Shown in pieces: positions 42,201 to 53,535 of a DNA stretch of 64,000 nucleotides. Position 1 is the first letter of the stretch; each line of letters starts with the position of its first letter. The notes below the pieces were generated by a model. It saw only the letters and a list, made by a program, of their open reading frames with translations. It searched no databases and was not told the origin of the DNA. Position numbers and translations under genes: made by a program. The stretch comes from Tubulanus polymorphus (lineage: Eukaryota > Nemertea > Palaeonemertea > Tubulaniformes > Tubulanidae): the NCBI RefSeq assembly GCF_964204645.1, contig NC_134029.1:22028450-22092449 (forward strand), read 5' to 3'.

Positions 42201-42279
42201 GGGTGCGTCGGTAAAGATCTATCCGCCGTCGCAGTCGCTCGACCAGATCTTTTCTTTTGGGGGATAAAATATCCCCCAT
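36275..42279 (-). CDS. MAML: Mastermind-like Notch transcriptional co-activator
   Basis: Mastermind proteins lock the Notch intracellular domain onto CSL and recruit p300. Two coding exons, 42279-42040 and 38689-36275, join in phase 0 to give 884 residues. Exon 1 (80 residues) holds the N-terminal helix that binds Notch and CSL: KRKDLVERLRRRIDLYRRTQ, then a second helix with LLLHQKWLESKAKKASK. Exon 2 begins with basic KRKADA and GKKPRAN (likely nuclear signals). An acidic segment follows (VDIDELQAILDNLEKEDGEI, then FDKFADALNSL), the place of the p300-binding activation region. The rest is Gln/Met/Asn-rich with no fold, ending NPSDFNLIDELFAGK. An open frame runs upstream of exon 2 to 38887, but that part is intron read-through. 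The single large last exon and the family composition make the call firm. Confidence 0.95.
39031..39379. mobile_element. Foldback element in the MAML intron
   Basis: The left end AGGATCCCTACAGATC mirrors the right end GAGTCGTAGGGACCAT imperfectly, over about 350 bases. Internal GACTCCTCC and GAGGAGTC also pair. It may belong with the elements at 30055 and 56148; the assignment is weak. Confidence 0.35.
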
Positions 42280-43477
42280 GCTATTCTGTAGATGGACTAT
42301 GGTGAGGCAGCAGCACGTTTTTCTCCGACAAACCGACCGGACTGACCACCGCGAAACTCTGTAAAAATAGATTTTAAAAAAAATGAATTGTCGTTTCGAA
42401 TCCTTCTTACATCACTTATAGAACATGTTCGCATGCTGAGAGATTAACACGACTTGTCACTGGGTTGGGACGCGCTCATTTCTTCGTCCCAGTCGTGTTG
42501 CCACTATACTGCCTGCTGCAGTGCAGGCACTGGAACTCAGGAGCTTTAGTACAAAGGATTGTATTTGGCTGCATATGCATGTCATTCTTGAAACATGTCC
42601 GAAATTCCGACTATATTACACAGAAAATATCATTTACGACAAGCAGCGGTGCATATAGTCACAATTCACCTCACTGGGACACTAAAAACACTTTCCGTTT
42701 ACAAAAGAACGAACGAACTCTCCCCAGACCTGAAAATGCATTGGTTAAACGACAAATCATAACAACTTTCCCACGGTCTGAAATAAACGATTAGCCGTCA
42801 CAGAATAACATGTAATATCGATACGTACTCTCAAATAGCAGCCGTGTCCAGTCTGTAACTAACTATATTCCTACATGAAACAACGTTTTTGATCGTAGTA
42901 AACCCCGAAGTAAAAGTGTAGAAAACTTATAAATACACTACTGAATCGTAGCGGTTCACATTCTTCACTGAACGGCTACTCACACGCTGTAGGGGTAGTA
43001 GGTGTTTGATTGGATCAGTTCATTACTGATTGGAAAAGGGTACATAGCTCTCACTGACATGTCCCAACGAGGATCTTCGGGAATCAAAATGAATATTAAT
43101 CATCACTGGCCAGTTTATCATGATTATGACATTTTGTGGGGAATAGTTTTTTTTTCTACAGAAGATAATCAGCTGAATAGCATGGACTGACTAATTTTCT
43201 AAAATAAGAAATCTTAGTTTTTACAGTCGTTTGAAAACTTTTCAGGGGTTTTCATCGGGCTTTCAATGAATTGATACATAGATAATATATATATATCCAA
43301 AGCTTGAACTGTTTCTTAAAAGAAAATGAGACGACATTAGAGATAGAAACGCGTGAAGTAAAAGATCCCGTGTGCGATTACAAATGCCTAATAAAAAATA
43401 ATGATTGACAGCTTATTAATTGGATTTCGCTGCTTATTCCCGTCAGATGTCGCCAGCTGACGGTGCTTTCAGACAAG
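42280..43477. promoter_or_regulatory. Divergent promoter region, MAML and mitochondrial-type gene
   Basis: These 1.2 kb separate two start codons pointing away from each other, so both promoters are expected here. The plus-strand gene starts in the context AAGATGGCGGC, a YY1-type initiator motif. No exon is seen between. Confidence 0.45.
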
Positions 43478-46400
43478 ATGGCGGCTCCCATGCGGCAAAT
43501 TTCGCAAAGATTACATCAACTAAATTCGGTTTCACGGCGGCTGCAGCTGCTTAGACGCCAAAACGTGCAATCGGCAAGAAGGAGCATAGCTAATAGCATC
43601 AGTAGACGTGAGTTGATGTATTAAATTAAGCGAATATTTCCGTAGAATCGACCTTAAACTGCGTTTGAAGTCATTTCGTCATGCATTGCAATGACAATTC
43701 AATCAAATTTATTCTGCATTCATAGCAGGGTCCAGTTGCTCAAAAGTTAGTTAAAGATACCCGGCGGATAAATGTCATAGTAACGATAAACTTTTAATTG
43801 TCACTATATCAACTATCTACTGGTTAACTAACCAAATTTTCCAACCAAAAACTGGCCCTTGGCGCCCTGACTTATGATTTGACAATTCTATTTCATGACG
43901 GTCACAAAGATTGAAAGGAATGATAGAGATAAGGGTTTCCTGTTTCGTACATGAACAAGACCAATTTAACTTCCGTGGCTGTACCCTGGGCAAGCCATGA
44001 GGAGTAGCTGACGACATAGCTTAAATCAGGGATACTAATTCAAAGCTAGGGAACAGGTCCCCTTATACGGTTAGGTCTGACGACCCACTCTTTAAGAAAG
44101 GAGCCCAAAGAGCGGTAGTGAATTCTAGAGAGGGATATTCTCGTTTCTTACTGCTGGGTCACACTTACTAGTATAACATATATTTAAGTGAATATGTTCG
44201 TTCATTTTCTGTTCAGTTCGTTTGGATTATGTTAAGAGTTATTGGTCACTGGACTAGGCTAGGAGAAAATGATTCGCATCTCGGATCCTGGTTATTCACT
44301 ACTCAAGCTTCTTACTCTTTATTCAGTTTCACTAGTGAAAACTAGTATATTGATAAACTACATGTAGTATGGAAATCCCTAATACATTCATATTTACTGA
44401 AACGATTAAAGGCTTTCCATTTATGAAAAACGACTGCCAGAAGTAAGCTCCAAAATGTATAAACATTGCTTGTGTTATTATTCTGTGTCTGATTATGATA
44501 ATATTTAGTCACAAAAATTACATTGTTTGAATATTGTTTATAGAGAAGAATAGAAGAATGATAAATATAGACTATTGCGTTTATCTATTGTTTATCAGAT
44601 GAATTCAGGTGGCTTTTATAAACATGAAGATGTTGTGGGGCATCGACGCTGCTCCAGTTATAACATCGCCGTTACCCGAGACAAGTTAACCAGTATTTCC
44701 TTAGTCATTCGATTTGGTGGTTACAAAATGTGTAAGAAATTTTCGCCTGGGCCCATTTTTCGCGAAAAAGTTTAACTCAAATTTTTGGTGTAATTGCCAT
44801 TGGTTACTTCATGCTTTCAATGAGGACAAAAATTCAAACTTAACCGTTTTAAGCTTATTAAACCTGTTCGTGAATCTGGGCCCAGCCTGCGTTTTATGTA
44901 CCATTTTTCTATTCAACCCCGGCCTGGGATTTATAGTCCACATTTCTCCGGGGGTTGCAAGCGATCGGCGCGAGCAGTTCGGCGAAAAGTTTGTACGCCA
45001 ACTTTACCTCGACTCGAGAAATGTTATCCGATCGAAAGTAATAATATATCGCGGTCATTTATGGCTGATAAAACATTAATATTTCGCGACGTTTTGATTC
45101 TGATGGGAGCTGGCATCGGTCAGCTCGGGCCGTCGTTCTACGCCGTCAGCAACTTACTGCAAATAACAAGATTTTATGTGATTTTCCTGCAGGACATTCT
45201 CTGTCATCGTTGGACCATTCATCGGCAAATTAGATTTCTATCTATTGATCCGTTGCATTATTTTAGCCTGTTATCCTGTCATAGCGCATCACTACCGTTG
45301 ATGAAAAACTCTCGTTTTTATTATTCCAACTAGTTGCCTTTTTTGCTTATATCGGTTGTCTCGGTAGCGCCTTTAACTGACTGCTCGCGAGAACTGCTTC
45401 TCATCGCAAACGATTTAGGAAGTAGGAATTGGGCAGAAGTTTTCAAAGTATTCCGTTGGTTAAATATTTCAAGGGATCCCTTTAAACGCATACAATGCCG
45501 AAAAACAGAGACACAGAAGAGAGAAACATGTTTCCAAGCATTTCTCTCGAGTTGTATGAATTTACAAAAAATGAGAAACATGGTTTCAGCAACAATGTTT
45601 CTGAGATTAAACATGTTTGTTTCCGTGTTGCCGTGTTTCTATGTTTCCCAGCGTCATACGTGAGAGTTTGACTTGAATGAAAGAACGACTATAAAGTTCT
45701 TCCGCTCAAATTCTCCCTGTTGCCTTGGGTAGCACATAACTAACAAATCTTTTTTTCTTGTTCTCATTAGTATCAGTCCATTTTAAATTTCAAGGCATCT
45801 CCCCTGGTTTCAGTTCAAGGATTCACAAAAATTAATACTGCTCCCTATGAACTGGTTTCGCGACTTGTATGAAAATTTTTATGATTGAATCTGTCAGTCT
45901 TTGTTACCGCGACTATTTTCAACTCTCGTCGGTTTTCCAGGATTGAAATCATTCAATCGTGCAATCATCAAAATCAGTGAATTGTTATTAATGCTTGTGA
46001 CCCTGAAAGGATTTCATCAATTTTGCTATTGCTGCAGCTATTCGAATCTATTTCAGCCTTTACAGTGCATTATCGTTTCGACGATTCAACTTAACCATCA
46101 ATATCTCCTTCAATTTTGGTTTTCACACTGGAGACTGTCTAATTCAAGTGAAGATTTAAAACAACCGGAAACCAAAAATAAACTGTTTTATCAACAACAA
46201 AAATGAGAATTGTTCATTGCATATGAGTTGAAACCTCAAAATCTTCCGATACTTTTTCTTTAAATTGTAGATTTTTATTCTCCGATCCTTTCGTAAGACA
46301 AAAAGCCTACAATTTCGTACATTTCCTTCATTTGCTCCTATAATCGCTGAAAATCTTCATCAAACTGAGTTTGTCTTTACGTATTAGTTTCTGTATACGC

Positions 46401-49400
46401 GGATGCTAGAAATTGATTGGCAGTTCATTTCACCTGTGAGCGTTACTGCACGATGAATACCCAGTAGTTGAAGCATCGCAGTCGCGCGTTTATCAAAACC
46501 GCATAAATCTTTTGTCGTCGCCCGTTCATTTTACCGATCACTATCTCAAACATTTGACAAAACTCTATTCGGCGTTTATAGCGCGTTCTCGCGATGTTTA
46601 GCGTCGAGATGCTGATGTTTCAGTTGATAATAATTCCCGGCGATCGCGGCCACCGCGCGTTCGTCGTCGTTCGATATCGAGATTTGATTTGAAATTCTTG
46701 CGAAATTCCCTCGATGATTTTACATCTGTCGGCGCATCTTAAATTACATCGGTTAAATTCGATCAACTTCTGTTGCTGGTTATTGTCTTTGCGGTCTTTG
46801 TTTCTCGGCGGGTAGATTAGTCAGTCAGTCAGTCGGTCGGTCGATATAAGGCGGCTATTTTCGTTCGAACATGGATATGAAAATTCTGTTTTTCGATCGA
46901 TTTCGCTGCTAACTAATTAGTTATAATACTTCAGATCAGGAATAGATTTTATATTAACCGTATATGATTACAAATTTGAAATATGAAACTATGTCCGCAG
47001 GTTAAATCGGGGTTGCGCGGGGACTAGAATTGAATATCAAATTCATAGATTTCTTGTTATTTCTAGAACAAGGTGGCCGCTTTCCTGCAAATCAGGGTAT
47101 TTATTTTCTCTGAAAAGGTCGGGCAATAGTAGGGAGTTTTGTATAAAAGGCCAAAAAGTCGAGGAAATTTGTTGAGATCACACGTAGAATCAAATTTTTT
47201 TCATGTATGTCTTACGTATACGACCGTGTTAATTAATCAGATTCTTAGCAGATCAAATCAGTGAAAACAACGCGCATGTCAGGGATAAGTCGGGGGTAAA
47301 GCAAGTCAAATGAAAATGGTCGCCGCCTCCCTGTTATGATATTACCGTCCTTCATTACTATGTTTTCCTTCGTGTCACTAAGTATCAGGAAAACTGCAAA
47401 CCCTTCAGAGGAAATTGCCATATCGATCATATGGATATTAATGATTAGTATTTATCGTGATAAGTGCATTCTCTCGATTTATGAATTAATTAACTCGTTT
47501 TGTGTTTATCTTCTCCTCTGCTAGTTTCACGACGGGTGACCGGTGACTGTGATTTTATCAACAATTGTTTACAATTCGTTGACCAAAAATGTACTTGTTT
47601 TACCTCGACGTACGTTGCCATATACGGTCCGAGGCTGGTTCTCTATTAGCGGGGAAGTGTAATGAAATAACACTTCCCCGCTATGAGACAGGTGGACACC
47701 AAGGCACAGATGCAGGAATCGATTGGGTTTGGGTCTTGCTACAATGTGGCTTTTTTCCAAGAGGAACATCCCGTAGTGGAAATGGCCAAACGAAAATGTG
47801 GTGGTTTTGATTTTTAGGTCCGGACCCATCGCGTTGAAAAGAAACGGATTTGGGGAAGTTTGTCTACAATCTGCCGACCAGCCTGAACCGGCAAGCGGTT
47901 AACTTTGTTGGCCGCCTGATTTTGTACGTCCAGATTTCGGAAACCATATTTCTACGGGTATGCCAGATACCACAGACACAGATTTATATAGAAGTGGCTC
48001 ATGTATGGGGGTGATTTCGACCTGAAACAATGGAATCTCACTGGCCATCAATCAATCACATTGATATAAAACAATTTCATACAATGATTCACCCGAAGTC
48101 GTCTAGTATTAAACATCACGACGTTTATTGTCGGCGTCCGATAATTTCTAATAAACGTTCTAATTCGGTGGCTTATTTTATGGTCGGGATGCGAGTTGTA
48201 GCCACCACCGTGTTTTACTGACTCATTGCAATTAACGTTCGTTGACTATCTGCGAGAGGGGGGTAGAGAGAGAGTGAGGGGAGAGGAGAGGGAAGGGGAG
48301 ATGAGATAGAGGCTGGAAAGAGGAGGGAAAGAGAGGGGGAGGGGAGAGAGGAGAGGGAAAGGGAAAGAGAGATAGAGGCTGGAGAAAGAGAGAAGAAATG
48401 GAGATAGAGAGGCTGGAAAGAGGAGGGAGGGAGAGAGACGGAGAGGGAGAGGGAAAGAGAGATATAGGCTGGAGAAAGAGAGAAGAGATGGAGATAGAGA
48501 GGCTGGAAAGGGAGAGGAAAAAAGAGGCTGGACGACAGAGAGGGAGAGAGAGAAGGAGATAGAGGCTGCAAAGAGGGGTGAGAGGAGAAAGGGAGAGAGA
48601 AAGATGCTGGAGAGGAGAGAGAAAGAAAGAGGCTGGAGTGAGAGACAGAAAGAAACAGGCTGGAGTGAGAGACAGAAAGAAACAGGCTGGAAAGAGTAAG
48701 AGAAAGAAAGAGGCTGGAGTGAGAGAGAAAGAAAGAGGCTGGAAAGAGTAAGAGAAAGAAAGAGGCTGGAAAGAGAGAGAGATGCAGAGAGAGAAGGCGG
48801 CCGCTGCGTTACTTTAATCTAACGGTTATATCAGCGTCCGTGGCTGTTACGACAACGTTTCAGTTGGTTCGGTTGTCACGACACTCGTACGGCGACGACG
48901 ACGTCTGCCCATCTCACGGGACCCGTTCATCATCACCTCGATGACAGCCCGTGTCCGAATCTTGTCCATTGACGACGCCGGCAACATTGCAGACGTAGAA
49001 TTCTCATGTTGTCCGTGCACATATATCATATTGCAGTCACTTCTCGTTCTACATCATTCTGATAACGGCGCCTAGTTTTATGGGGATGAAAGTTTTTTTT
49101 TTATATCGGATGGAATTGAACTACTTTTGTCACTTCATAAAACTCTTCTTAGTCTTTCTGTCTCTTGCATTCAAGCATAATCCACCTTCAACGGCTTTAA
49201 CTCAAGAAAGAGAGCATTTTAAAATTTCCCAATTTCTTGTATGAAATTTTTGGTGGTGCATTGTATGAAATTTTTGGTGGTGAATTGTATAAAATTTTTG
49301 GTGGGGAATTGTATAAAATTTTTTGTGGTGAATTGTATGAAATTTTTGGTGGTGCATTGTATGAAATTTTTGGTGGTGAATTGTATAAAAATTTTTGTGG

Positions 49401-52375
49401 TGAATTGTATGAAATTTTTGGTGGTGCATTGTATGAAATTTTTTGTGGTGCATTGTATGAAATTTTTGGTGGTGCATTGTATGAAATTTTTGGTGGTGCA
49501 TAATATGACTTCTTTCTGCTATCATTTCCTATGTGCTGTGTTTGTACCTTGAAGATTGAAAATCCCCTTCCCCCGACGGAGGTGCGTACTTTTCTATCGC
49601 TCACAAAGCAAACCAAATCTTAGTCGCCGACAATTCGTTTTATTTTCATCACTGTTTCGAGCATGAAAGTATTTTCAGTAAATGTATGGACGCCGCTCAC
49701 ACGCGCCACGCGATAGACACGTGAAATAATGAATTGCCCGAAGTGATTTTGTGTAATTATAATCAGCCTTCATTTTAGGCGCGTAATCTTAAATGAGATG
49801 CAATTGTTTCTTTCTTTCGTACGATTCCCTCTCGATTCTCTCTCGATGTCGTCGTCTCGTTTTCCGAATGATTTTTTCTCTAGTTTTCTCAGCTGTTTCA
49901 ATCCGCGTTGAAATCGCGCGCGTTGTTTTCTTTTCGAACGGCGATATTCTACGTTTTTCGAGGCGCTTCACTTCGCGCGTCGTCGTTCGTATTTTAGTCG
50001 TTCCTCGATTGCCCTCCACAGGTCAGGAACGCCGGAATTGCGGAAAACATGGCCGCAGGCGAGTCGCGTTAACCGCCTTGGAACGTTCGCGCTCTTACTC
50101 GGCGAGTTTGTAAATTTAATATGCGGCAATCGCGCCTCATGAAACATTCATACGCGTTGATAAAAAACCCCCAGATCCATTGATTAATTAACGAACACAG
50201 GACGTTTAAAGAAAACCAATAACCAAACATATCTCTCTCCCTCTCTCTCTCCCTCTCTCTCTCCCTCTCTCTCTCCCTCTCTCTCTCCCTCTCTCTCTCC
50301 CTCTCTCTCCCTCTCTTTCTCTCCCTCTCTTTCTCTCCCTCTCCCTCTCCCTCTCCCTCTTCTTCCCTCTTCTTCCCTCTCCCTCTCCCTCTCTCCCTCC
50401 CTCTCTCTCTCCCTCTCCCTCTCTCTCCCTCTCTCTCCCTCTATCCCTCCCTCTATCCCTCCCTCTCTCTCTCCCTCTCTCCCTCCCTCTCTCCCTCTCT
50501 CCCTCCCTCTCTCCCTCCCTCTCTCTCTCTCTCATCGGATACGTTGGTATAGTTTTCATAGGTAATCTTAAGCCACGGTAACACTATCGCTGTTAGCCCG
50601 GTCTGGTCTAGCTCGTACCTAGAATGGACCAAATTGATGCTGTGCGTTCACACACAATCTTTAAATCAGTTGTTTTGACTGGTCCAGCTAAACTCAATAC
50701 TATGACGCTCAGAGAAATGGTATGTTCTAAAATTTAGAGAGTACTTAGATGATTGATTAGTCTACAACGGAACAGACAAATTAAGAATGGACTATTTTGC
50801 CAGTGTGAGCGCTTGGTCTGTTCTAGATTGGACAGGACTTAGATTAGACCGTTGGAAATAACGTAGCACGAATGGGGCTTAAGAAATGAGTCGGCATCCA
50901 CAGTATTTTAGATATTGAATTTTACATTGAAATTCATCTCAGAACTGACTTCTGTTCGATTCAAAAGTCATTCTGCCGATCATGCGTATTTCATTCCGAA
51001 TTAGTTAATTCATTACAGCAGTACAAAATCCTGATGATTTTAATCTATCGATTGTTTTGTTCGTGGATGGAAATTATGTCATCAAAAGATTGACCGCAGA
51101 TTTTTACGTCTGATAAATTCAGACTGCGTGGAATCAGGCGTTGTTAAAAGCGGCGCCAACTCGTATAAAGCTATTGGTCATATGAAATAGCCATTTGTTG
51201 ACGGCGGTCCGGTGACAGTCACGAAGACAGATGAGACACAATCGCAGAAACCAATCTATATTGTCAATAAAATATACAAATTTCCGACGAAATTTCGTTT
51301 CAGCAACAGAAGTAACAATATATACTAAAATGGAGCGTTTGTTTGCTGCACGCATTGTGTCAATTCTGCGGTGCCCAAAACTGTTTGTTTTGGTCTATAG
51401 CCAAAACATCTGTCCTAGATTTATAGATATCCATAGTTTTTAGCTTGACACATCATTTTATTGAAAAACTGTTGACTATTTATTTTAAAACTACGGACCT
51501 GGGTACGACTACTTTCTGACAGTAGTTGCTCCCAAAACTATCAACAAATTCTAAAAAAAATCAGAATAATTTCTAGTTCATTTTCGATTAAACTACTTTT
51601 TTCGATGTTTTTGTTTAATTTTGGTGTTACAATCAAACATATCAGATCTGGATGACTGAAACGATCTATTTTATCTGTAAAAACCTTTAGAAAAGTAACG
51701 AAACCCAACTGCATAGTTCATCTTGAACTGGCATGTTTAAACGGTATCAGAATGCTATCTCCGTTTTTAGTTCTAGACACTCATTTTTGCGCGTAAGTAC
51801 GTATGTGTATATGTATAGAATCTGTTGGAAAATTACCGATTCTATTGTCTTCTGTTCTGTCCGCGCGAAATGATTGATATTTTAGCGCTCGATGATTTTA
51901 GCCGAGTCATAAACATGCTCGTTATGGAACCATTACGGTATGGACTAACTGAATTATAGCCGACGAGTGATTTTTTATCGCGCATCTGGGGAAACTTTGA
52001 TGGCCGTTTCGAGAGATATAGACCGGCGGAGAAAATTTTCTGCGAGTTAAAGACGAAGTTAGGCGTTATGATATATATATATATACGTATCGTCTTCGGC
52101 GTGATAGATGTTCTGAATAACAAATTTCGTGATCATTTTTCCTCCCCGAACGGCGGCGATAACGTTACCTTTTATGAGCCATTAAATCGCGCCGAGAAGA
52201 AAAGTGATGATTTCATGATTAATTTAGAAAGATGTATCAGAAATTATTGCCGGGCGCACGTATTGAATCGCATAAACAGAACGTGAGAACTTCGAACTTC
52301 ATCAGTTAATTCATTGAAGTCTCTAAAAGTAACGCATATTATATCATGTTATGCTTAACATTGTTGACAGTAAAT

Positions 52376-52449
<74 letters not shown>

Positions 52450-52976
52450 AAAAGTTATTTTCAATGTATCAACCCCCATATTGATGATGTAGTGCACGTA
52501 GACTCCCACACTTTACATTACAATTCATTGTTAAAAGTCTCGAAAATCCATTAGATTTAAAATATAAGTCATGAAATTCGATAGATTAAAAAAATAGATA
52601 TGTAAATGTAATTTTGAAATGCTAATATTGATGACATAGTACACATCGACTCATACAGAACCCTTTGAATAATGCGTAGTAGTTTATGTAATGGTTTTTA
52701 TGGCCTCAAAAAATTGTCCAGCTGAGTATTGATATGACTGTTGAAATATTTTTCTAGGGCCGCTGGCGTTGACAGGATCTGGAAACCGAGTGCAGATTTG
52801 GGGAAGTCAGTCATTGATCCGTCTGCTATCAACAGACATTAACGAAGCCGACGCAAAGAAGGATGAAAAGAAGGCAGAATCGGAGGTTGAATCTACGATT
52901 GAAGGAAATGATGAAACTACGGTTACGGAGGAAGAAGAATATCATTCTATCATCAAAGATTCCGAAAAAGCTAAGG
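43478..52976 (+). CDS. Unidentified protein with mitochondrial-type N-terminus, exons 1-2 (3' partial)
   Basis: Exon 1 (43478-43607) starts in AAGATGGCGGC and codes 43 residues rich in Arg, Gln and Ser with no acidic residue (starts [20 protein letters not shown]). Such a sequence is typical of a mitochondrial presequence. The donor is GTGAGT after one base of the next codon. Exon 2 (52758-52976) follows acceptor TTTTCTAG in exactly that phase and continues [18 protein letters not shown], then LIRLLSTD. It then becomes strongly acidic ([18 protein letters not shown], then [10 protein letters not shown]) and ends at donor GTAAGT in phase 1. RLLSTD is like a presequence cleavage region. I do not recognise the family. 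The next exon is not evident up to base 64000. The 9.15-kb first intron is packed with repeats. The exon pairing rests on phase and composition, not on homology. Confidence 0.6.
43728..43858. mobile_element. 131-bp MITE
   Basis: The left end GGGTCCAGTTGCTCAAAAG and the right end CCAACCAAAAACTGGCCC form an imperfect inverted repeat; GTTAGTTAAAG inside the left half pairs with GGTTAACTAACC inside the right half. It looks like the common invertebrate MITE type with GGxCCAGTT ends, in the first intron of the mitochondrial-type gene. Confidence 0.55.
47071..47336. mobile_element. Dispersed repeat, copy A (AGGTGGCCGC ends)
   Basis: It shares long near-identical stretches with 59076-59310, including CTTAGCAGATCAAATCAGTG, TATGTCTTACGTAT and GTGTTAAT in the same order and spacing. 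The left end is AGGTGGCCGC and the right end CGCCGCCTCCCTG. A non-autonomous DNA transposon of the same family as 11488-11766 is likely. Confidence 0.6.
47647..47683. other. Perfect 14-bp stem hairpin
   Basis: TAGCGGGGAAGTGT (47647-47660) and its exact reverse complement (47670-47683) flank a 9-base loop. Weaker pairing extends outward (TCTC with GAGA). Its role is unknown. Confidence 0.7.
48250..48795. repeat. Polypurine tract with GGCTGGA units
   Basis: About 545 bases are almost purely A and G on the plus strand, broken regularly by the heptamer GGCTGGA (more than ten times). Later units approximate a 30-40 bp period (AAAGAAAGAGGCTGGAGTGA). The ORF on the opposite strand, rich in Ser, Leu and Pro, is an artefact. 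Confidence 0.9.
49237..49500. repeat. 24-bp minisatellite, 11 copies
   Basis: There are exactly 11 units of a 24-base repeat (TTGTATGAAATTTTTGGTGG plus TGCA or TGAA). Variants are TATAAA for TATGAA, a TTTTTT run, and the final CA/AA. As the unit is divisible by three and lacks stops in several frames, ORFs are open on both strands (YEIFGGAL plus; HHQKFHTM minus). No splice or codon evidence supports a protein. Confidence 0.95.
50231..50534. repeat. Polypyrimidine (TCTCTCCC)n-type tract
   Basis: About 300 bases of C and T on the plus strand, built from CTCTCTCTCC-like units. The Arg/Glu-rich ORF on the minus strand is an artefact of the repeat. Confidence 0.95.
50567..50883. mobile_element. 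MITE-like element with CTTAAG ends
   Basis: CTTAAGCCACGG at the left and GGGGCTTAAG at the right are inverted over ~317 bases. Internal GTGCGTTCACACAC and GTGTGAGCGC also face each other. A related right end (GCCACTTAAG) is at about 54251-54260. There is no coding capacity. Confidence 0.45.
52379..52446. repeat. (AT)n microsatellite
   Basis: 34 AT units about 310 bases upstream of exon 2 of the mitochondrial-type gene. A shorter AT run lies at about 52069-52085. Confidence 0.95.
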
Positions 52977-53223
52977 GTAAGTTTTATAAAATGATCCGTA
53001 ATATTTTTACAAGTTTGGAAACATTTTCACAGTTGTGGGTAAGAAAGGTTTTGTCTCTGGAGCTGAATGGAAATACTAATGGACTCCAGAATTAATTTTC
53101 AACTGACAGAACTGTCTGTGAAAGGGGAAGAAACCGGTTGTTGCTTTATTTTCGAAATTCTGATGAAATCAGGTAAAAATTCTGTGAATTTGAATATTTG
53201 GTGTCTCGCTATCAGTTCTAAAC

Positions 53224-53287
53224 GGGTGGCTGGAATTCGAACCATTAGTCTTTTGCTTGCCTAGCATCTGAGCTATCGGGGGAATCC
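53224..53287 (-). repeat. Degenerate tRNA-like sequence, possible SINE head
   Basis: On the minus strand GATAGCTCAGATGC resembles an A box and GGTTCGAATTCCA a B box. The two are about 12 bases closer than in a true tRNA and the arms do not fold well. It is better read as a decayed tRNA-derived element than a working gene. Confidence 0.3.
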
Positions 53288-53518
53288 TTGATCACTGCTT
53301 AATTCTTTAGCTTGCCGGCACAGGCAGGATTAAGGGTCAGTGATATAGATTTTGGGGCTCTCGTCCGTTAATGACACACATAATTAAGGCAAATACATCC
53401 TACCATTGGCACAGATAGGAAACAGACCCTACGTAGGATATCTTATGATTTTATCGTGGAATGTTTTGTCGATAGTCTCTGGGAAAATCTAAGAAATATC
53501 AGGGAATTTAGCAGGGCC

Positions 53519-53535
53519 CGATCTGTAAGAACCCT
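53519..53535. mobile_element. Right end of a CAGGGTTCTTAC-family element
   Basis: GATCTGTAAGAACCCTG matches the right end of the element at 30055-30325 (GATCCGTAAGAACCCTG). The left end was not found; the copy is probably truncated, with AATATCAGGGAATTTAGCAG just before it. Confidence 0.45.

Noticed and set aside
44714-45333. Overlapping plus-strand ORFs of 121 and 145 codons
   Set aside because: There are two frames with no domain, no splice support and no codon pattern, inside the long intron.
45480-45660. Repeated GAAACATGTTTC-like words
   Set aside because: They suggest a foldback element, but ends could not be defined well enough to call.
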